A DNA stretch of 64,000 bases from Pseudomonas gingeri (GCF_013386165.1 NZ_JACAOS010000016.1:584056-648055), one strand, 5' to 3'; positions 1-8,825 are shown, numbered from the stretch's first letter. Numbers and translations are program-made. Notes: a model not told the origin generated them from the sequence alone.

Positions 1-791
1 GGATCGACCCGGGCGTCATTCAGGCTGACGTTCCAGTGCATATGCGGCCCGGTCGCTCGCCCCGTGGCGCCAACCTTGCCCACCACCGCACCGCGTGCCA
101 GGGATTGACCCACCTGCACATCGATCTTCGACATATGACAGAACATGCTGATAAAGCCCTGGCCGTGGTCGACGAACACAGTGTTGCCGTTGAAGAAGTA
201 ATTGCCGATCAGGATCACCTTGCCCGCTGCCGGAGTCTTGATCGGTGTGCCCGCCGGCACCGCAAAGTCCAGCCCGGAGTGCGGGTTGCGCTCCTCGCCG
301 TTGAAGAACCGGCGCACGCCGAAGCGGCTCGACAGCGGGCCATTGACCGGCTTGTCCAGCAGCAGGTTGCTTGGCGTGCCCGGGCTGAAGCTGCGATAGG
401 CGCGAATCTGTACCGCCAGTTCTTCATCGATGCGCTTGAGGTCGGCGGGATTCGGGTTGACCTGCCGGGTGTTCTTCAAGGTGATGTGCTGTTCCGGGTA
501 CTTCTTGCTGCCGACATTGAAACCCAGGCTGCGCCCTGCGGAGCTGATCTGCTGGCTACCGGGTTTCACGGTCAGGGGAATACCGACAATCGCCAGCCAG
601 CTGTTCTGTTCCTTGACCACCAACACGGGTTTGCCCTGGTAGCTGGCCTTGGGCGCCTGGGCGTTCGGCCCGAGATCGACAACGGCCACGCCGCCAGGCA
701 CCGGCTTGTTCAGCAGGCGGGTAAGATAGCTGTCGGCGTGGGCATTGAAGGCCAGGCCCAGCAACAGCAGGACACCAAGAAAACGGGGCAT
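1..791 (-). CDS. M23 family metallopeptidase (3' end outside window)
   Basis: Reads leftward off the window edge, so 263 codons are visible without a stop. It starts with a Sec signal peptide (MPRFLGVLLLLGLAFNAHA). The second half is a LytM/M23 domain: the Zn-site signature GLDFAVPAGTPI near residue 175-190 follows HSG, and the HMHW motif lies near the visible end. M23 enzymes are zinc peptidases that cut peptidoglycan cross-links in the periplasm. The N-terminal part resembles the linker region of Pseudomonas M23 proteins encoded next to xseA. It sits 18 bp downstream of xseA on the same strand and may be cotranscribed. Family is secure; the exact substrate bond is inference. Confidence 0.9.
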   Translation of the reverse strand, partial: MPRFLGVLLLLGLAFNAHADSYLTRLLNKPVPGGVAVVDLGPNAQAPKASYQGKPVLVVKEQNSWLAIVGIPLTVKPGSQQISSAGRSLGFNVGSKKYPEQHITLKNTRQVNPNPADLKRIDEELAVQIRAYRSFSPGTPSNLLLDKPVNGPLSSRFGVRRFFNGEERNPHSGLDFAVPAGTPIKTPAAGKVILIGNYFFNGNTVFVDHGQGFISMFCHMSKIDVQVGQSLARGAVVGKVGATGRATGPHMHWNVSLNDARVD

Positions 792-809
792 GCTCAGATC
801 CCTTGAAAA

Positions 810-2189
810 TCAGTCCAGTAAGGAAAGGGTGACCGGTGTCAGATGGTTGTCCTCGACCCGCACCTGCAATTCACCCTCGCCAAGCTTCGCCTTCAGGCGT
901 TGGCCGGTGTGGGTCTGCTCGGCATTGCGGATGGCCTGGCCGCGCTCGTCCAGCAGAATACTGTAGCCACGGCCAAGTGTGGCCAGGGGACTGACGACAT
1001 GAAGTGTCTGCATTTGGCTTTGCAGTTGCAGGCGCCGGGCTTTCAGGCCTTCGCGCATGGCCCGGGGCAGGCGTTCGGAGAGACTGTCGAGGCGCTGGCG
1101 CAGGAGTGCCAACTGCCGGCCCGGATGTTGCCCGGCGAGGCGGGTTTCCAGGCGAATCAGTTTTTCCCGGCGGGTATTGAGTTGGCGTTCGAAGGCCCGG
1201 CGCATGCGCATATCCAGGTCATCCAGGCGCTGGGCCTGTTGACGCAGGCGTTCACCGGGGTGGCGCAGGCGCCGAGCCAGACCGTCGAGGCGCAGGCGGT
1301 CGCGCATCAGGCGGTCGCGGATCCGCATCACCAGGCGCCGGTGCAGGCTCTCGACCCGACGTTGCAGGTCGCTGGAGTCCGGGGCCAGCAGTTCAGCGGC
1401 GGCGGAGGGCGTCGGGGCGCGGACGTCGGCGACAAAGTCGCTGATGGACACATCGGTTTCATGGCCGATGGCACTGACGATTGGCGTGACACAAGCGTCC
1501 ACCGCACGGGCCACGGCTTCTTCGTTGAAGCACCAGAGGTCCTCCAGCGAACCGCCGCCACGGGCCAGGATCAGCGCGTCGAAGCCCTTGGCGTCGGCCA
1601 GCTTCAGGGCACGGACGATTTGCGTGATGGCTTCGCGACCTTGCACGGCGGTAGGGATCAGCGTCAGTTCGACCTGGGGAGCACGGCGGCGGAAGACGCT
1701 GATGATGTCGCGGATCACCGCACCGGTGGGCGAACTGATAATGCCGATACGTTGCGGGTGGGCGGGCAGCGGAACCTTGCGCTCGGCGCTGAACAGGCCC
1801 TCGGCGCTGAGTTTTTCCTTCAGGGCATCGAAGGCCAGGCGCAGGGCGCCATCGCCGGCGGGCTCCACGGTATCGAGAATCAGCTGATAGTCGCCGCGCC
1901 CCTCGAACAGCGAGACCTTGCCGCGGACCTTGACCGCCAGGCCGTCCTTCAGTGCCTGGCGCACCCGGGCGGCGTTCTGCCGGAACAGTGCGCAACGGAC
2001 CTGGGCGCCGCTGTCCTTGAGGGTGAAATAGATATGTCCGGACGCCGGACGGGCGAGGTTGGAAATTTCGCCTTCGACCCAGATATTGCTGAACACGTCT
2101 TCGAGCAACACCCGCGCGCGGCCGTTGAGCTGGCTGACAGTGAGGACTTCGCGGTCGAGGCCCAGGCGTGAAAAGGGATCTTTAATCAT
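810..2189 (-). CDS. xseA: Exodeoxyribonuclease VII large subunit
   Basis: 459 residues beginning MIKDPFSRLGLDREVL, the usual length and start of Pseudomonas XseA. The frame is open 19 codons further upstream, but that extension has no family similarity. N-terminal OB-fold (residues about 20-115, WVEGEISNLARPASGH), then the catalytic region with GIISSPTGAVIRDI near 145 and the ARGGGS...FNEE segment near 230, then a long coiled-coil C-terminus rich in Arg/Leu. With XseB it forms the exonuclease that degrades single-stranded DNA to short oligonucleotides in the cytoplasm during repair. No xseB is in the window, which is normal since xseB lies elsewhere with ispA/dxs. Identification is by whole-length recognition. 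Confidence 0.97.
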   Translation of the reverse strand: MIKDPFSRLGLDREVLTVSQLNGRARVLLEDVFSNIWVEGEISNLARPASGHIYFTLKDSGAQVRCALFRQNAARVRQALKDGLAVKVRGKVSLFEGRGDYQLILDTVEPAGDGALRLAFDALKEKLSAEGLFSAERKVPLPAHPQRIGIISSPTGAVIRDIISVFRRRAPQVELTLIPTAVQGREAITQIVRALKLADAKGFDALILARGGGSLEDLWCFNEEAVARAVDACVTPIVSAIGHETDVSISDFVADVRAPTPSAAAELLAPDSSDLQRRVESLHRRLVMRIRDRLMRDRLRLDGLARRLRHPGERLRQQAQRLDDLDMRMRRAFERQLNTRREKLIRLETRLAGQHPGRQLALLRQRLDSLSERLPRAMREGLKARRLQLQSQMQTLHVVSPLATLGRGYSILLDERGQAIRNAEQTHTGQRLKAKLGEGELQVRVEDNHLTPVTLSLLD

Positions 2190-2302
2190 GGGCTGCATGA
2201 TAAAGGCATTCGGTCGTCGATCACCATGGGTGTGTAGCGCGCTCATGGAATACGCACGTCAAGGCGGCGCGATCCTTGTGGGAGCATTGGGGCTTGCGGT
2301 GA

Positions 2303-3256
2303 TCATTCGGACGCCATCGCCGGCAAGCCGGCTCCTACAGGGGGTATGGTGATGTTCGATGGATCGCGCAAGGCTTGGCTGAAACGCTCGACAAACTGCG
2401 CCACCAGCGGCGTCGGCTCCTGGCGGCAGGCCAGGGCCAGGGTGCTCTGGCAATCCGGGTCCTTGAGGGGCAGGAAATGGATATTCGTCGGGGCGATGTC
2501 CTGCATCGACTCGGGCAGCAACGCGATGCCGAAGCCGGCCTGGATCAACTGCAACTGGGTAGTCTTGCGCGACACCACTCGCGCTGCCTTGGGAAAGAAG
2601 CCCTGGCGCATGCACAGCTCGGCCGAGAGATAACTCAAGCCTCCGCGCTGCGGATGCGGAATGGAGATAAAGGCTTCGTCCTTTAATAAGGCGAGGTCGA
2701 TACCCTCGGTCGAGCCTGCCAGCGGATGATTGGGCGGCACCGCCAGCAACAGGCGCTCGCTGAACAGCGTCAGGATCTGCATCCCCTCGCGCTGGCGCAG
2801 TACCGGCAGGCGCAACAGGCCGATATCCAGCCGGCCCTCGGCGAGCTCTTCGAGCTGGGCTTCGGAGGACAGCTTGACGATATCCATCGACGCCCCCGGG
2901 CTCTCGTCCAGATAGTGACTGATTGCCCGCAGCAATCGCCCGCTCATCGGCACCGTACTGGAATGACTCAGGCGCAAGGTGCCCAGTTGCCCTTTGCCCA
3001 CCTGGGTCGCCAGCTCGCTGGCCTTGTTCAGTTCGCTCAACAGATTCCTTGCCCGCTGATAAAAAGCTTCGCCGGCCGCGGTCAGTCTCGGCTGACGCGC
3101 CGTGCGTTCGAACAAGGGCGTCTGCAAATGGTTTTCCAGTTCCTTGATTTGTCGGCTCAAGGCCGACTGGGCAATAAACAGGCGTTCGGCGGCGGCGCTG
3201 AAGCTGCCGGACTCGGCGATCTCGACGAAGTAGCGCAATTGGCGAGTGGAAATCAC
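2303..3256 (-). CDS. LysR-family transcriptional regulator
   Basis: 317 residues. The N-terminal winged HTH is classical (RQLRYFVEIAESGSFSAAAERL, then SALSRQIKELE), followed by a type 2 periplasmic-binding-like effector domain (about 90-295). It is divergent from the TSUP permease gene that starts 100 bp away, the usual arrangement when a LysR protein controls its neighbour; that target is inference. The last dozen residues (VGAGLPAMASE) are encoded by a REP palindrome that overlaps the 3' end, so the tail is probably a recent, non-functional extension. Ligand unknown. Confidence 0.92.
   Translation of the reverse strand: MISTRQLRYFVEIAESGSFSAAAERLFIAQSALSRQIKELENHLQTPLFERTARQPRLTAAGEAFYQRARNLLSELNKASELATQVGKGQLGTLRLSHSSTVPMSGRLLRAISHYLDESPGASMDIVKLSSEAQLEELAEGRLDIGLLRLPVLRQREGMQILTLFSERLLLAVPPNHPLAGSTEGIDLALLKDEAFISIPHPQRGGLSYLSAELCMRQGFFPKAARVVSRKTTQLQLIQAGFGIALLPESMQDIAPTNIHFLPLKDPDCQSTLALACRQEPTPLVAQFVERFSQALRDPSNITIPPVGAGLPAMASE
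2311..2341. repeat. Single REP element overlapping the LysR 3' end
   Basis: Contains the Pseudomonas REP core GCCATCGCCGGCAAGCCGG followed by CTCCTACA, the same unit found as inverted pairs at about 20.4, 23.6 and 53.9 kb. It lies inside the 3' end of the LysR reading frame and supplies its C-terminal codons. REPs of this type can form a stable hairpin in the transcript. Confidence 0.8.
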
Positions 3257-3356
3257 GAGTCATGCCTTTTCGAGATGGGTGGTGGGCTTTGAATATATTA
3301 GTCGCAAGGCTCGCCGCTGGCTAAAGTCAATCGAACCCATTGCGGAAGTGTTCTTC

Positions 3357-4124
3357 ATGAGTCTTGTTGCGCTGTTGAACCAGTGGCCATTCAGCGCCAC
3401 CGATTGGTTGGTGGTGGAGTTGGGGGTGGCCCTGGCTTATATCGTCTTCGGCGTGGCCGGTTTCGGCACGGCGCTGGTGGCCGGGCCGATCCTGATCCTG
3501 TTCATGCCGTTGTCGAAGATCATCCCGCTGTTGGTGTTGCTGGATTTCATCGCTGCCTTTGGCAACCTGTTGCCGTCCCGCAAGGACGTGGTCAGGCCGG
3601 AGTTGTTGCGGTTGTTGCCATGCATGGCGGTGGGCTGCACCCTGGGGGTGATCTTCCTGTTGAACCTCAAGTCCGACATCCTGTTGCTGCTGATGGGGTT
3701 GTTTATCAGCGCCTATGCGGTCTACAGCCTGTTGGTGACGGCGCGACCGACGCAACTGGCGGCGGGGTGGGCGGTGCCGATGGGGGTAGTGGGCGGGATG
3801 TTCGGTGCGTTGTTTGGCAGCGGCGGCTTTCTGTATGCGATCTATCTCAACAGCCGTTTGCCCAAGGACGCGGCACGGGCGACGCAGAGTGCGCTGATCA
3901 GTTGCAGCACGGTGGTGCGTCTGTCGCTGTTTGCGATTGCGGGTGTCTATGCCGAGCTACCCTTATTGATGTTGGCGGTGTGTTTGCTCCCGGCAATGCT
4001 GTTGGGCATGTGGATCGGTCGGCGGGTGACGTCGAAGCTGTCTCGTGAAGCCTTCGTGCGGTTGGTCACCTGGTTGGTGCTGGCCAGCGGGATTGCCTTG
4101 ATTACGCGGTACTTGAGTACTTGA
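3357..4124 (+). CDS. TSUP (TauE/SafE) family membrane permease
   Basis: 255 residues from ATG 3357, preceded by GGAAG at good spacing; an upstream in-frame ATG at 3246 would overlap the divergent LysR gene and adds non-homologous sequence. About eight hydrophobic segments. The N-terminal half carries the TSUP repeat signature (IVFGVAGFGTALVAGP) and the second half its counterpart (GVVGGMFGALFGSGGFLYA), the inverted two-repeat architecture of the family. TSUP proteins export or import sulfite, sulfonates or organic acids across the inner membrane; the substrate here cannot be read from sequence. Possible target of the divergent LysR regulator. Confidence 0.9.
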   Translation: MSLVALLNQWPFSATDWLVVELGVALAYIVFGVAGFGTALVAGPILILFMPLSKIIPLLVLLDFIAAFGNLLPSRKDVVRPELLRLLPCMAVGCTLGVIFLLNLKSDILLLLMGLFISAYAVYSLLVTARPTQLAAGWAVPMGVVGGMFGALFGSGGFLYAIYLNSRLPKDAARATQSALISCSTVVRLSLFAIAGVYAELPLLMLAVCLLPAMLLGMWIGRRVTSKLSREAFVRLVTWLVLASGIALITRYLST

Positions 4125-4167
4125 CCTGATGGCGCCAGGGATTAAGCTGCCGGCCGTTGAAATTTTT

Positions 4168-4244
4168 CGCGAGCAAGCTCGCTCCTACAGGGTCAGGTGT
4201 ACACCTTGCCACCGATCACTCCTGTAGGAGCGAGCTTGCTCGCG
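4168..4244. repeat. Inverted REP pair (REPIN)
   Basis: Two facing copies, CGCGAGCAAGCTCGCTCCTACAG at 4168-4190 and its reverse complement at 4222-4244, separated by about 31 bp. The same palindrome pair recurs at 22284-22385. It lies between the TSUP gene and the small Cys-rich gene. Confidence 0.9.
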
Positions 4245-4297
4245 ATAGCAATTGCCCAGCCAACGCAATCCTTCTTCAGACGCTCCAGGCCGTCCCC

Positions 4298-4846
4298 ATG
4301 AATTCCCAAAGCATCATCGTCCCGAAGATTTCCACCTTGCCGGTCCACGAACCCCGGGCCCGGGCCATCGTGCGCTGGCTGGTGCGCAAGAACATCATCG
4401 AGGAGCAACTGAGCACCTGCGGTCGCACCGGCAACCGCATGGCCCATGCCATTGCCCCGGGCGCCGCCAGTGTGGTGCTGCGCCCCGATGCGTTGCCGTT
4501 CAATGAGCCGATCAACGGCATGGAGATCGTCACCAAGCGCTGCATCTATACCCCGGCCAAGGGCTTTCTCGAAGAGGCTGGCTGCGCCGAGTGCCGCAAG
4601 GAAGTGGGTGAGGCGCTGTTCGACAGTCTCGAAGAGTGGATGCCAGGGCGTACCGAGAACTTCATCTGCCCGCTGTGTGGCCATGAGGACGATATCAACG
4701 GCTTTCTGTTCCTGCAGGCCTGCGCGTTTTCCAACCTCGGTTTTATCTTCAACAACTGGGCCGAAGCCGGCTTCAAGCAGAGCTTTCTCGACGAGTTCGC
4801 CGACTGGCTGGATCAGCCGGTGGCCTGGGTAAAAGTGGAGCTTTAA
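4298..4846 (+). CDS. Conserved hypothetical protein with two CxxC pairs
   Basis: 182 residues from ATG 4298 (MNSQSIIVPK). The frame stays open upstream to 4157, but that part is the REP element translated, so it is excluded. No family I can name with confidence. Visible features: CAEC at residues 96-99 and CPLC at 124-127, spaced like a zinc-ribbon; an N-terminal basic helix; no signal peptide or membrane segment. Its homologues occur beside guaB in other Pseudomonas genomes, and some carry a misleading sugar ABC transporter ATPase label, but there is no Walker motif here. Probably a cytoplasmic zinc-binding protein; function unknown. Confidence 0.8.
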   Translation: MNSQSIIVPKISTLPVHEPRARAIVRWLVRKNIIEEQLSTCGRTGNRMAHAIAPGAASVVLRPDALPFNEPINGMEIVTKRCIYTPAKGFLEEAGCAECRKEVGEALFDSLEEWMPGRTENFICPLCGHEDDINGFLFLQACAFSNLGFIFNNWAEAGFKQSFLDEFADWLDQPVAWVKVEL

Positions 4847-4863
4847 ATAAGCCAAGGTTTACA

Positions 4864-4892
4864 TTGAGCCTAGCGGGGCTTCTGAGTATAAT
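4864..4892 (+). promoter_or_regulatory. Sigma-70 promoter for guaB
   Basis: -35 TTGAGC at 4864-4869, 17-bp spacer, perfect -10 TATAAT at 4887-4892. The predicted start of transcription is about 30 nt before the guaB ATG. A GC-rich stretch lies between the boxes, as in growth-rate-controlled promoters; that last point is inference. Confidence 0.75.
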
Positions 4893-4928
4893 GGCGCGCT
4901 TCCATTTTCCCGCTCGGGAGCCCCCGCG

Positions 4929-6398
4929 ATGCTGCGTATCAGCCAAGAAGCTCTGACCTTCGACGACATTCTCCTAGTGCCCGGTTATTCCGAGGTTCTC
5001 CCTAACGAAGTCAGTCTCAAGACCCGCCTAACCCGTGGCATCGAGCTGAATATTCCGCTGGTTTCCGCTGCCATGGATACCGTGACCGAAGCCCGTCTGG
5101 CCATTGCCATGGCCCAGGAAGGCGGTATCGGTATCATCCACAAGAACATGACCATCGAGCAGCAAGCTGCCGAAGTGCGCAAGGTCAAGAAGTTCGAAGC
5201 CGGTGTGGTCAAGGACCCGATCACCATCGAGGCCGACGCCACGGTGCGTGACCTGTTCGAACTGACCCGCATGCACAACATCTCCGGCGTGCCAGTACTG
5301 CACGACGGCGACCTGGTCGGCATCGTCACTTCCCGTGACGTGCGTTTCGAAACCCGCATGGATGTCCCGGTTCGTGAAGTGATGACGCCTAAAGAGCGCC
5401 TGGTCACTGTTCGCGAAGGCGCCAACAAGAACGAAGTCCGCGAGTTGCTGCACAAGCACCGTTTGGAAAAAGTTCTGATCGTCGACGACAAATTCGCCCT
5501 CAAGGGCATGATGACCGTCAAGGACATCGAAAAATCCAAGGCTTACCCGCTGGCCAGCAAGGACGACCAAGGTCGTCTGCGCGTGGGCGCTGCGGTCGGC
5601 ACCGGTAAAGACACCGCTGATCGCGTTGCCGCGCTGGTCAATGCCGGTGTTGACGTGGTGGTGGTCGACACCGCCCACGGTCACTCCAAAGGCGTGATCG
5701 ACCGCGTTCGCTGGGTCAAGCAGAACTTCCCTGAAGTCCAGGTGATCGGCGGCAACATCGCCACCGGCGCGGCAGCCAAGGCCTTGGCCGAAGCGGGCGC
5801 GGATGCGGTCAAGGTCGGTATCGGCCCTGGCTCGATCTGCACCACCCGTATCGTCGCCGGTGTCGGCGTGCCACAGATCAGTGCCATCGCCAACGTCGCC
5901 GCCGCCCTTGAAGGCACCGGCGTACCCTTGATCGCCGACGGCGGCATCCGCTTCTCCGGTGACCTGTCGAAGGCCATCGTCGCGGGTGCTTCCTGTGTGA
6001 TGATGGGCTCGATGTTCGCCGGTACTGAAGAAGCACCGGGCGAAATCGAACTGTTCCAGGGCCGTTCCTACAAGGCTTACCGCGGCATGGGTTCGCTGGG
6101 CGCGATGTCGCAGTCCCAGGGTTCCTCCGACCGCTACTTCCAGGACTCCTCCGCGGGTGCCGAGAAGCTGGTACCGGAAGGCATCGAAGGGCGCGTACCT
6201 TACAAAGGTTCCCTGACCGCCATCGTCCATCAACTGATGGGCGGCCTGCGCTCCTCGATGGGCTACACCGGCAGCGCCGACATCGAAGAAATGCGCACCA
6301 AGCCTGAATTCGTGCGTATCACCGGTGCTGGCATGGCTGAATCTCACGTTCACGACGTGCAGATCACCAAAGAAGCTCCAAACTATCGCGTAGGTTGA
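4929..6398 (+). CDS. guaB: IMP dehydrogenase
   Basis: 489 residues, standard length, GGGAG ribosome site 8-12 nt before the ATG. Converts IMP to XMP with NAD, the committed step of GMP synthesis in the cytoplasm. The (beta/alpha)8 catalytic domain is interrupted by a CBS pair (Bateman module, about 93-205). Catalytic Cys304 sits in GPGSICTTRI; the mobile flap RGMGSLGAMSQ follows near 390. CBS domains allow purine-nucleotide control of octamer activity. It is followed by guaA 105 bp downstream, the usual Pseudomonas arrangement. Confidence 0.99.
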   Translation: MLRISQEALTFDDILLVPGYSEVLPNEVSLKTRLTRGIELNIPLVSAAMDTVTEARLAIAMAQEGGIGIIHKNMTIEQQAAEVRKVKKFEAGVVKDPITIEADATVRDLFELTRMHNISGVPVLHDGDLVGIVTSRDVRFETRMDVPVREVMTPKERLVTVREGANKNEVRELLHKHRLEKVLIVDDKFALKGMMTVKDIEKSKAYPLASKDDQGRLRVGAAVGTGKDTADRVAALVNAGVDVVVVDTAHGHSKGVIDRVRWVKQNFPEVQVIGGNIATGAAAKALAEAGADAVKVGIGPGSICTTRIVAGVGVPQISAIANVAAALEGTGVPLIADGGIRFSGDLSKAIVAGASCVMMGSMFAGTEEAPGEIELFQGRSYKAYRGMGSLGAMSQSQGSSDRYFQDSSAGAEKLVPEGIEGRVPYKGSLTAIVHQLMGGLRSSMGYTGSADIEEMRTKPEFVRITGAGMAESHVHDVQITKEAPNYRVG

Positions 6399-6403
6399 TA
6401 GTG

Positions 6404-6470
6404 ATCGCCTCCTGGCGCTGGCCTGGAGGCGATTGACGAATTTGAAGCGGGGCTGTTGATGACAGCCCCG
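6404..6470 (+). terminator. Two tandem hairpins between guaB and guaA
   Basis: Hairpin one pairs ATCGCCTCC (6404-6412) with GGAGGCGAT (6425-6433). Hairpin two pairs CGGGGCTGT (6448-6456) with ACAGCCCCG (6462-6470) around a TGATG loop and is followed by TGTTGTTTCTG, a weak U-rich tail. They may act as a partial terminator or RNA processing/stability element that lowers guaA relative to guaB. guaA has no convincing promoter of its own in the gap. Confidence 0.6.
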
Positions 6471-6503
6471 TGTTGTTTCTGATTTCACAGACGAGAATGA
6501 CTC

Positions 6504-8081
6504 ATGGCCCTCGACATTCACGCCCACCGCATCCTGATCCTCGACTTCGGTTCCCAGTACACCCAGCTGATTGCCCGCCGCGTGCGTGAAATCGGCGTGT
6601 ACTGCGAACTGCATCCGTTCGACATGGACGACGAAGCGATTCGCGAATTCGCACCCAAAGGCGTCATCCTCGCCGGCGGCCCCGAGTCCGTGCACGAAGC
6701 CGACAGCCCGCGCTGCCCGCAAGCCGTGTTTGACCTCGGTGTCCCGGTCTTCGGTATCTGCTACGGCATGCAGACCATGGCCGAGCAGTTGGGCGGCAAG
6801 GTTGAAGGTTCGGAGCTGCGTGAGTTCGGTTATGCCCGTGTGGATGTGGTCGGCAAGAGCCGCCTGCTGGACGGCATCGAAGATCACGTCGACGCCGACG
6901 GCCTGTTCGGCCTCGACGTGTGGATGAGTCACGGTGACAAGGTCACCCGGATGCCGAAGGACTTCCATATCCTGGCCAGCACCCCGAGCTGCCCGATTGC
7001 CGGCATGTTCAACGACGACCTGGCTTACTACGGCGTGCAGTTCCACCCGGAAGTGACCCACACCAAGCAGGGCGGTCGGATCCTGTCGCGCTTCATCCTC
7101 GACATCTGCGGCTGTGAAGCCCTGTGGACCCCGTCGAAAATCGCTGAAGACGCCATCGCCAACATCCGTGCCCAGGTCGGCACCGACAACGTCCTCCTGG
7201 GCTTGTCTGGCGGCGTGGATTCCTCGGTGGTTGCAGCGCTTTTGCACAAAGCCATTGGCGACCAGCTGACCTGCGTCTTCGTCGACAACGGCCTGCTGCG
7301 CCTGCACGAAGGCGAGCAAGTGATGGCCATGTTCGCCGAGAACATGGGCGTCAAGGTGATCCGCGCCAACGCTGAAGATCAGTTCCTGAACAACCTGGCC
7401 GGCGAGTCCGATCCAGAGAAGAAGCGCAAGATCATCGGCCGTACCTTTATCGACGTGTTTGATGCCCAGTCCAACAAACTGGACAACATCAAGTACCTGG
7501 CCCAGGGCACCATCTACCCGGACGTGATCGAGTCGGCTGGCGCGAAAAGCGGCAAGGCTCACGTGATCAAGTCCCACCACAACGTCGGTGGCCTGCCGGA
7601 AGAGATGAACCTCAAGCTGGTCGAGCCGCTGCGCGAGCTGTTCAAGGACGAGGTCCGTCGCCTTGGCCTGGAACTCGGCCTGCCGTACGACATGGTCTAC
7701 CGTCACCCGTTCCCGGGCCCGGGCCTGGGTGTGCGGATCCTGGGTGAAGTGAAGAAGGAATACGCCGACCTGCTGCGTCGTGCCGACCATATCTTCATCG
7801 AAGAACTGCGCAAGGCCGACTGGTATCACAAGGTCAGCCAGGCGTTCGTGGTGTTCCAGCCGGTGAAGTCGGTCGGTGTGGTCGGTGATGGCCGTCGTTA
7901 CGCCTGGGTCGTGGCCCTGCGTGCGGTGGAAACCATCGACTTCATGACTGCCCGTTGGGCGCACCTGCCGTACGAGCTGCTGGAAACCGTCAGCGGCCGG
8001 ATCATCAACGAGATCGAAGGCATCTCCCGCGTCACTTACGATGTGTCGAGCAAGCCGCCGGCTACGATTGAGTGGGAATGA
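6504..8081 (+). CDS. guaA: GMP synthase (glutamine-hydrolysing)
   Basis: 525 residues, full length. Converts XMP to GMP using ATP and glutamine. N-terminal class I glutamine amidotransferase domain (about 9-200) with nucleophile Cys86 in GICYGMQ and the His/Glu pair in GVQFHPEV. The ATP-pyrophosphatase domain follows, with the P-loop LSGGVDSS near 233-240, and the C-terminal dimerisation/XMP domain ends in the invariant PPATIEWE. The 3' end of guaA is a known integration site for genomic islands in proteobacteria, relevant to the accessory genes that follow. Confidence 0.99.
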   Translation: MALDIHAHRILILDFGSQYTQLIARRVREIGVYCELHPFDMDDEAIREFAPKGVILAGGPESVHEADSPRCPQAVFDLGVPVFGICYGMQTMAEQLGGKVEGSELREFGYARVDVVGKSRLLDGIEDHVDADGLFGLDVWMSHGDKVTRMPKDFHILASTPSCPIAGMFNDDLAYYGVQFHPEVTHTKQGGRILSRFILDICGCEALWTPSKIAEDAIANIRAQVGTDNVLLGLSGGVDSSVVAALLHKAIGDQLTCVFVDNGLLRLHEGEQVMAMFAENMGVKVIRANAEDQFLNNLAGESDPEKKRKIIGRTFIDVFDAQSNKLDNIKYLAQGTIYPDVIESAGAKSGKAHVIKSHHNVGGLPEEMNLKLVEPLRELFKDEVRRLGLELGLPYDMVYRHPFPGPGLGVRILGEVKKEYADLLRRADHIFIEELRKADWYHKVSQAFVVFQPVKSVGVVGDGRRYAWVVALRAVETIDFMTARWAHLPYELLETVSGRIINEIEGISRVTYDVSSKPPATIEWE

Positions 8082-8127
8082 TCGGGCGTCCGGCATAAGC
8101 TGATAGCAACAAGTCTAGAAAAAACCT

Positions 8128-8159
8128 AAGCCCGCTTAATTGCGGGCTTTTTTATTTTT
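8128..8159 (+). terminator. Rho-independent terminator of guaBA
   Basis: Perfect 8-bp stem AAGCCCGC / GCGGGCTT around loop TTAATT, then TTTTTTATTTTT. The A-rich left flank makes it potentially bidirectional. Confidence 0.93.
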
Positions 8160-8384
8160 CCATAGCGGCGATGGTAATGCTCGACGTCGCCAAGCCGCCT
8201 CTTTTCGTGGCATGGTAGCCAAGAAGCTATCACCCAAAATACGATTCGCGAGGCGGCCGCCCCCTGTCAGGCAGCGCCGCGCGGGAGGGTGTTGTGGTAG
8301 AAGGCGCAACGTCCAGTAGCGTTACTGGCAATGTGCTTGAATCGTTTGACGACCGGAAAGCCTTTATCAGATGAGGTGCATAGG

Positions 8385-8810
8385 ATGGAAGTCGTGGTTC
8401 ATGAGGATGAGATTAAATCCTGCTTGAGGGCGAGAACGTTAGTGCATGCTGGCGTGACCAGTTGCCTCACCGTTACGGCGATCTTGCAGAACGAGATCGT
8501 TGGACTGCATGTTGTTCAATTCAGTGCAGACGAGGTGGCTTACCCTCAACGCCTGGTTTTGCTCATGCAGCGATTTAATCAGCGCATCCACGGAAGGGTC
8601 ATCGATGCTTTGTATATTGTTGCCCCGCTTGCTTTTTTTCCGCCGGATTACGAAGACGAAGTGCAGCAGATGGTGATCAACGCCCCGGTCGCCACGCTCA
8701 TCGATATCACTGACAGCTCAGAGAAAGGCAACGATATTTATTTCATTGGCAGCGCGCGGGTGGTTCAGGTGCAGGTCGGGGGAAGGATTGTTGTGCGTCA
8801 GCAATGGTGA
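8385..8810 (+). CDS. Hypothetical protein with CheD/CNF-like Cys-His signature
   Basis: 141 residues from ATG 8385, preceded by GAGG with 8-nt spacing; an earlier in-frame ATG at 8331 has no ribosome site. No signal peptide or membrane segment. Residues 20-46 follow the CheD active-site layout: a G-x-x-SC core (GVTSC, Cys27), a short hydrophobic strand, about fifteen residues, then VGLHVV (His42). In CheD and in CNF-type toxins such a Cys/His pair deamidates glutamine side chains. There is no chemotaxis gene nearby, and the position usually holding Thr before the Cys is His here, so the assignment is a fold-level guess. It lies alone in the accessory patch after guaA. Confidence 0.6.
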   Translation: MEVVVHEDEIKSCLRARTLVHAGVTSCLTVTAILQNEIVGLHVVQFSADEVAYPQRLVLLMQRFNQRIHGRVIDALYIVAPLAFFPPDYEDEVQQMVINAPVATLIDITDSSEKGNDIYFIGSARVVQVQVGGRIVVRQQW

Positions 8811-8825
8811 CTGTTCATTCGTCAT

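Noticed and set aside
843..2171. Plus-strand open frame opposite xseA
   Set aside because: Antisense of a certain gene, with no signature.
4157..4297. N-terminal extension of the Cys-rich protein
   Set aside because: It is the REP pair in translation; the true start is at 4298.
5028..8096. Minus-strand open frame of over 1000 codons opposite guaB and guaA
   Set aside because: It is the mirror of two highly biased, GC-rich genes; no recognisable domain, and guaB/guaA are certain.
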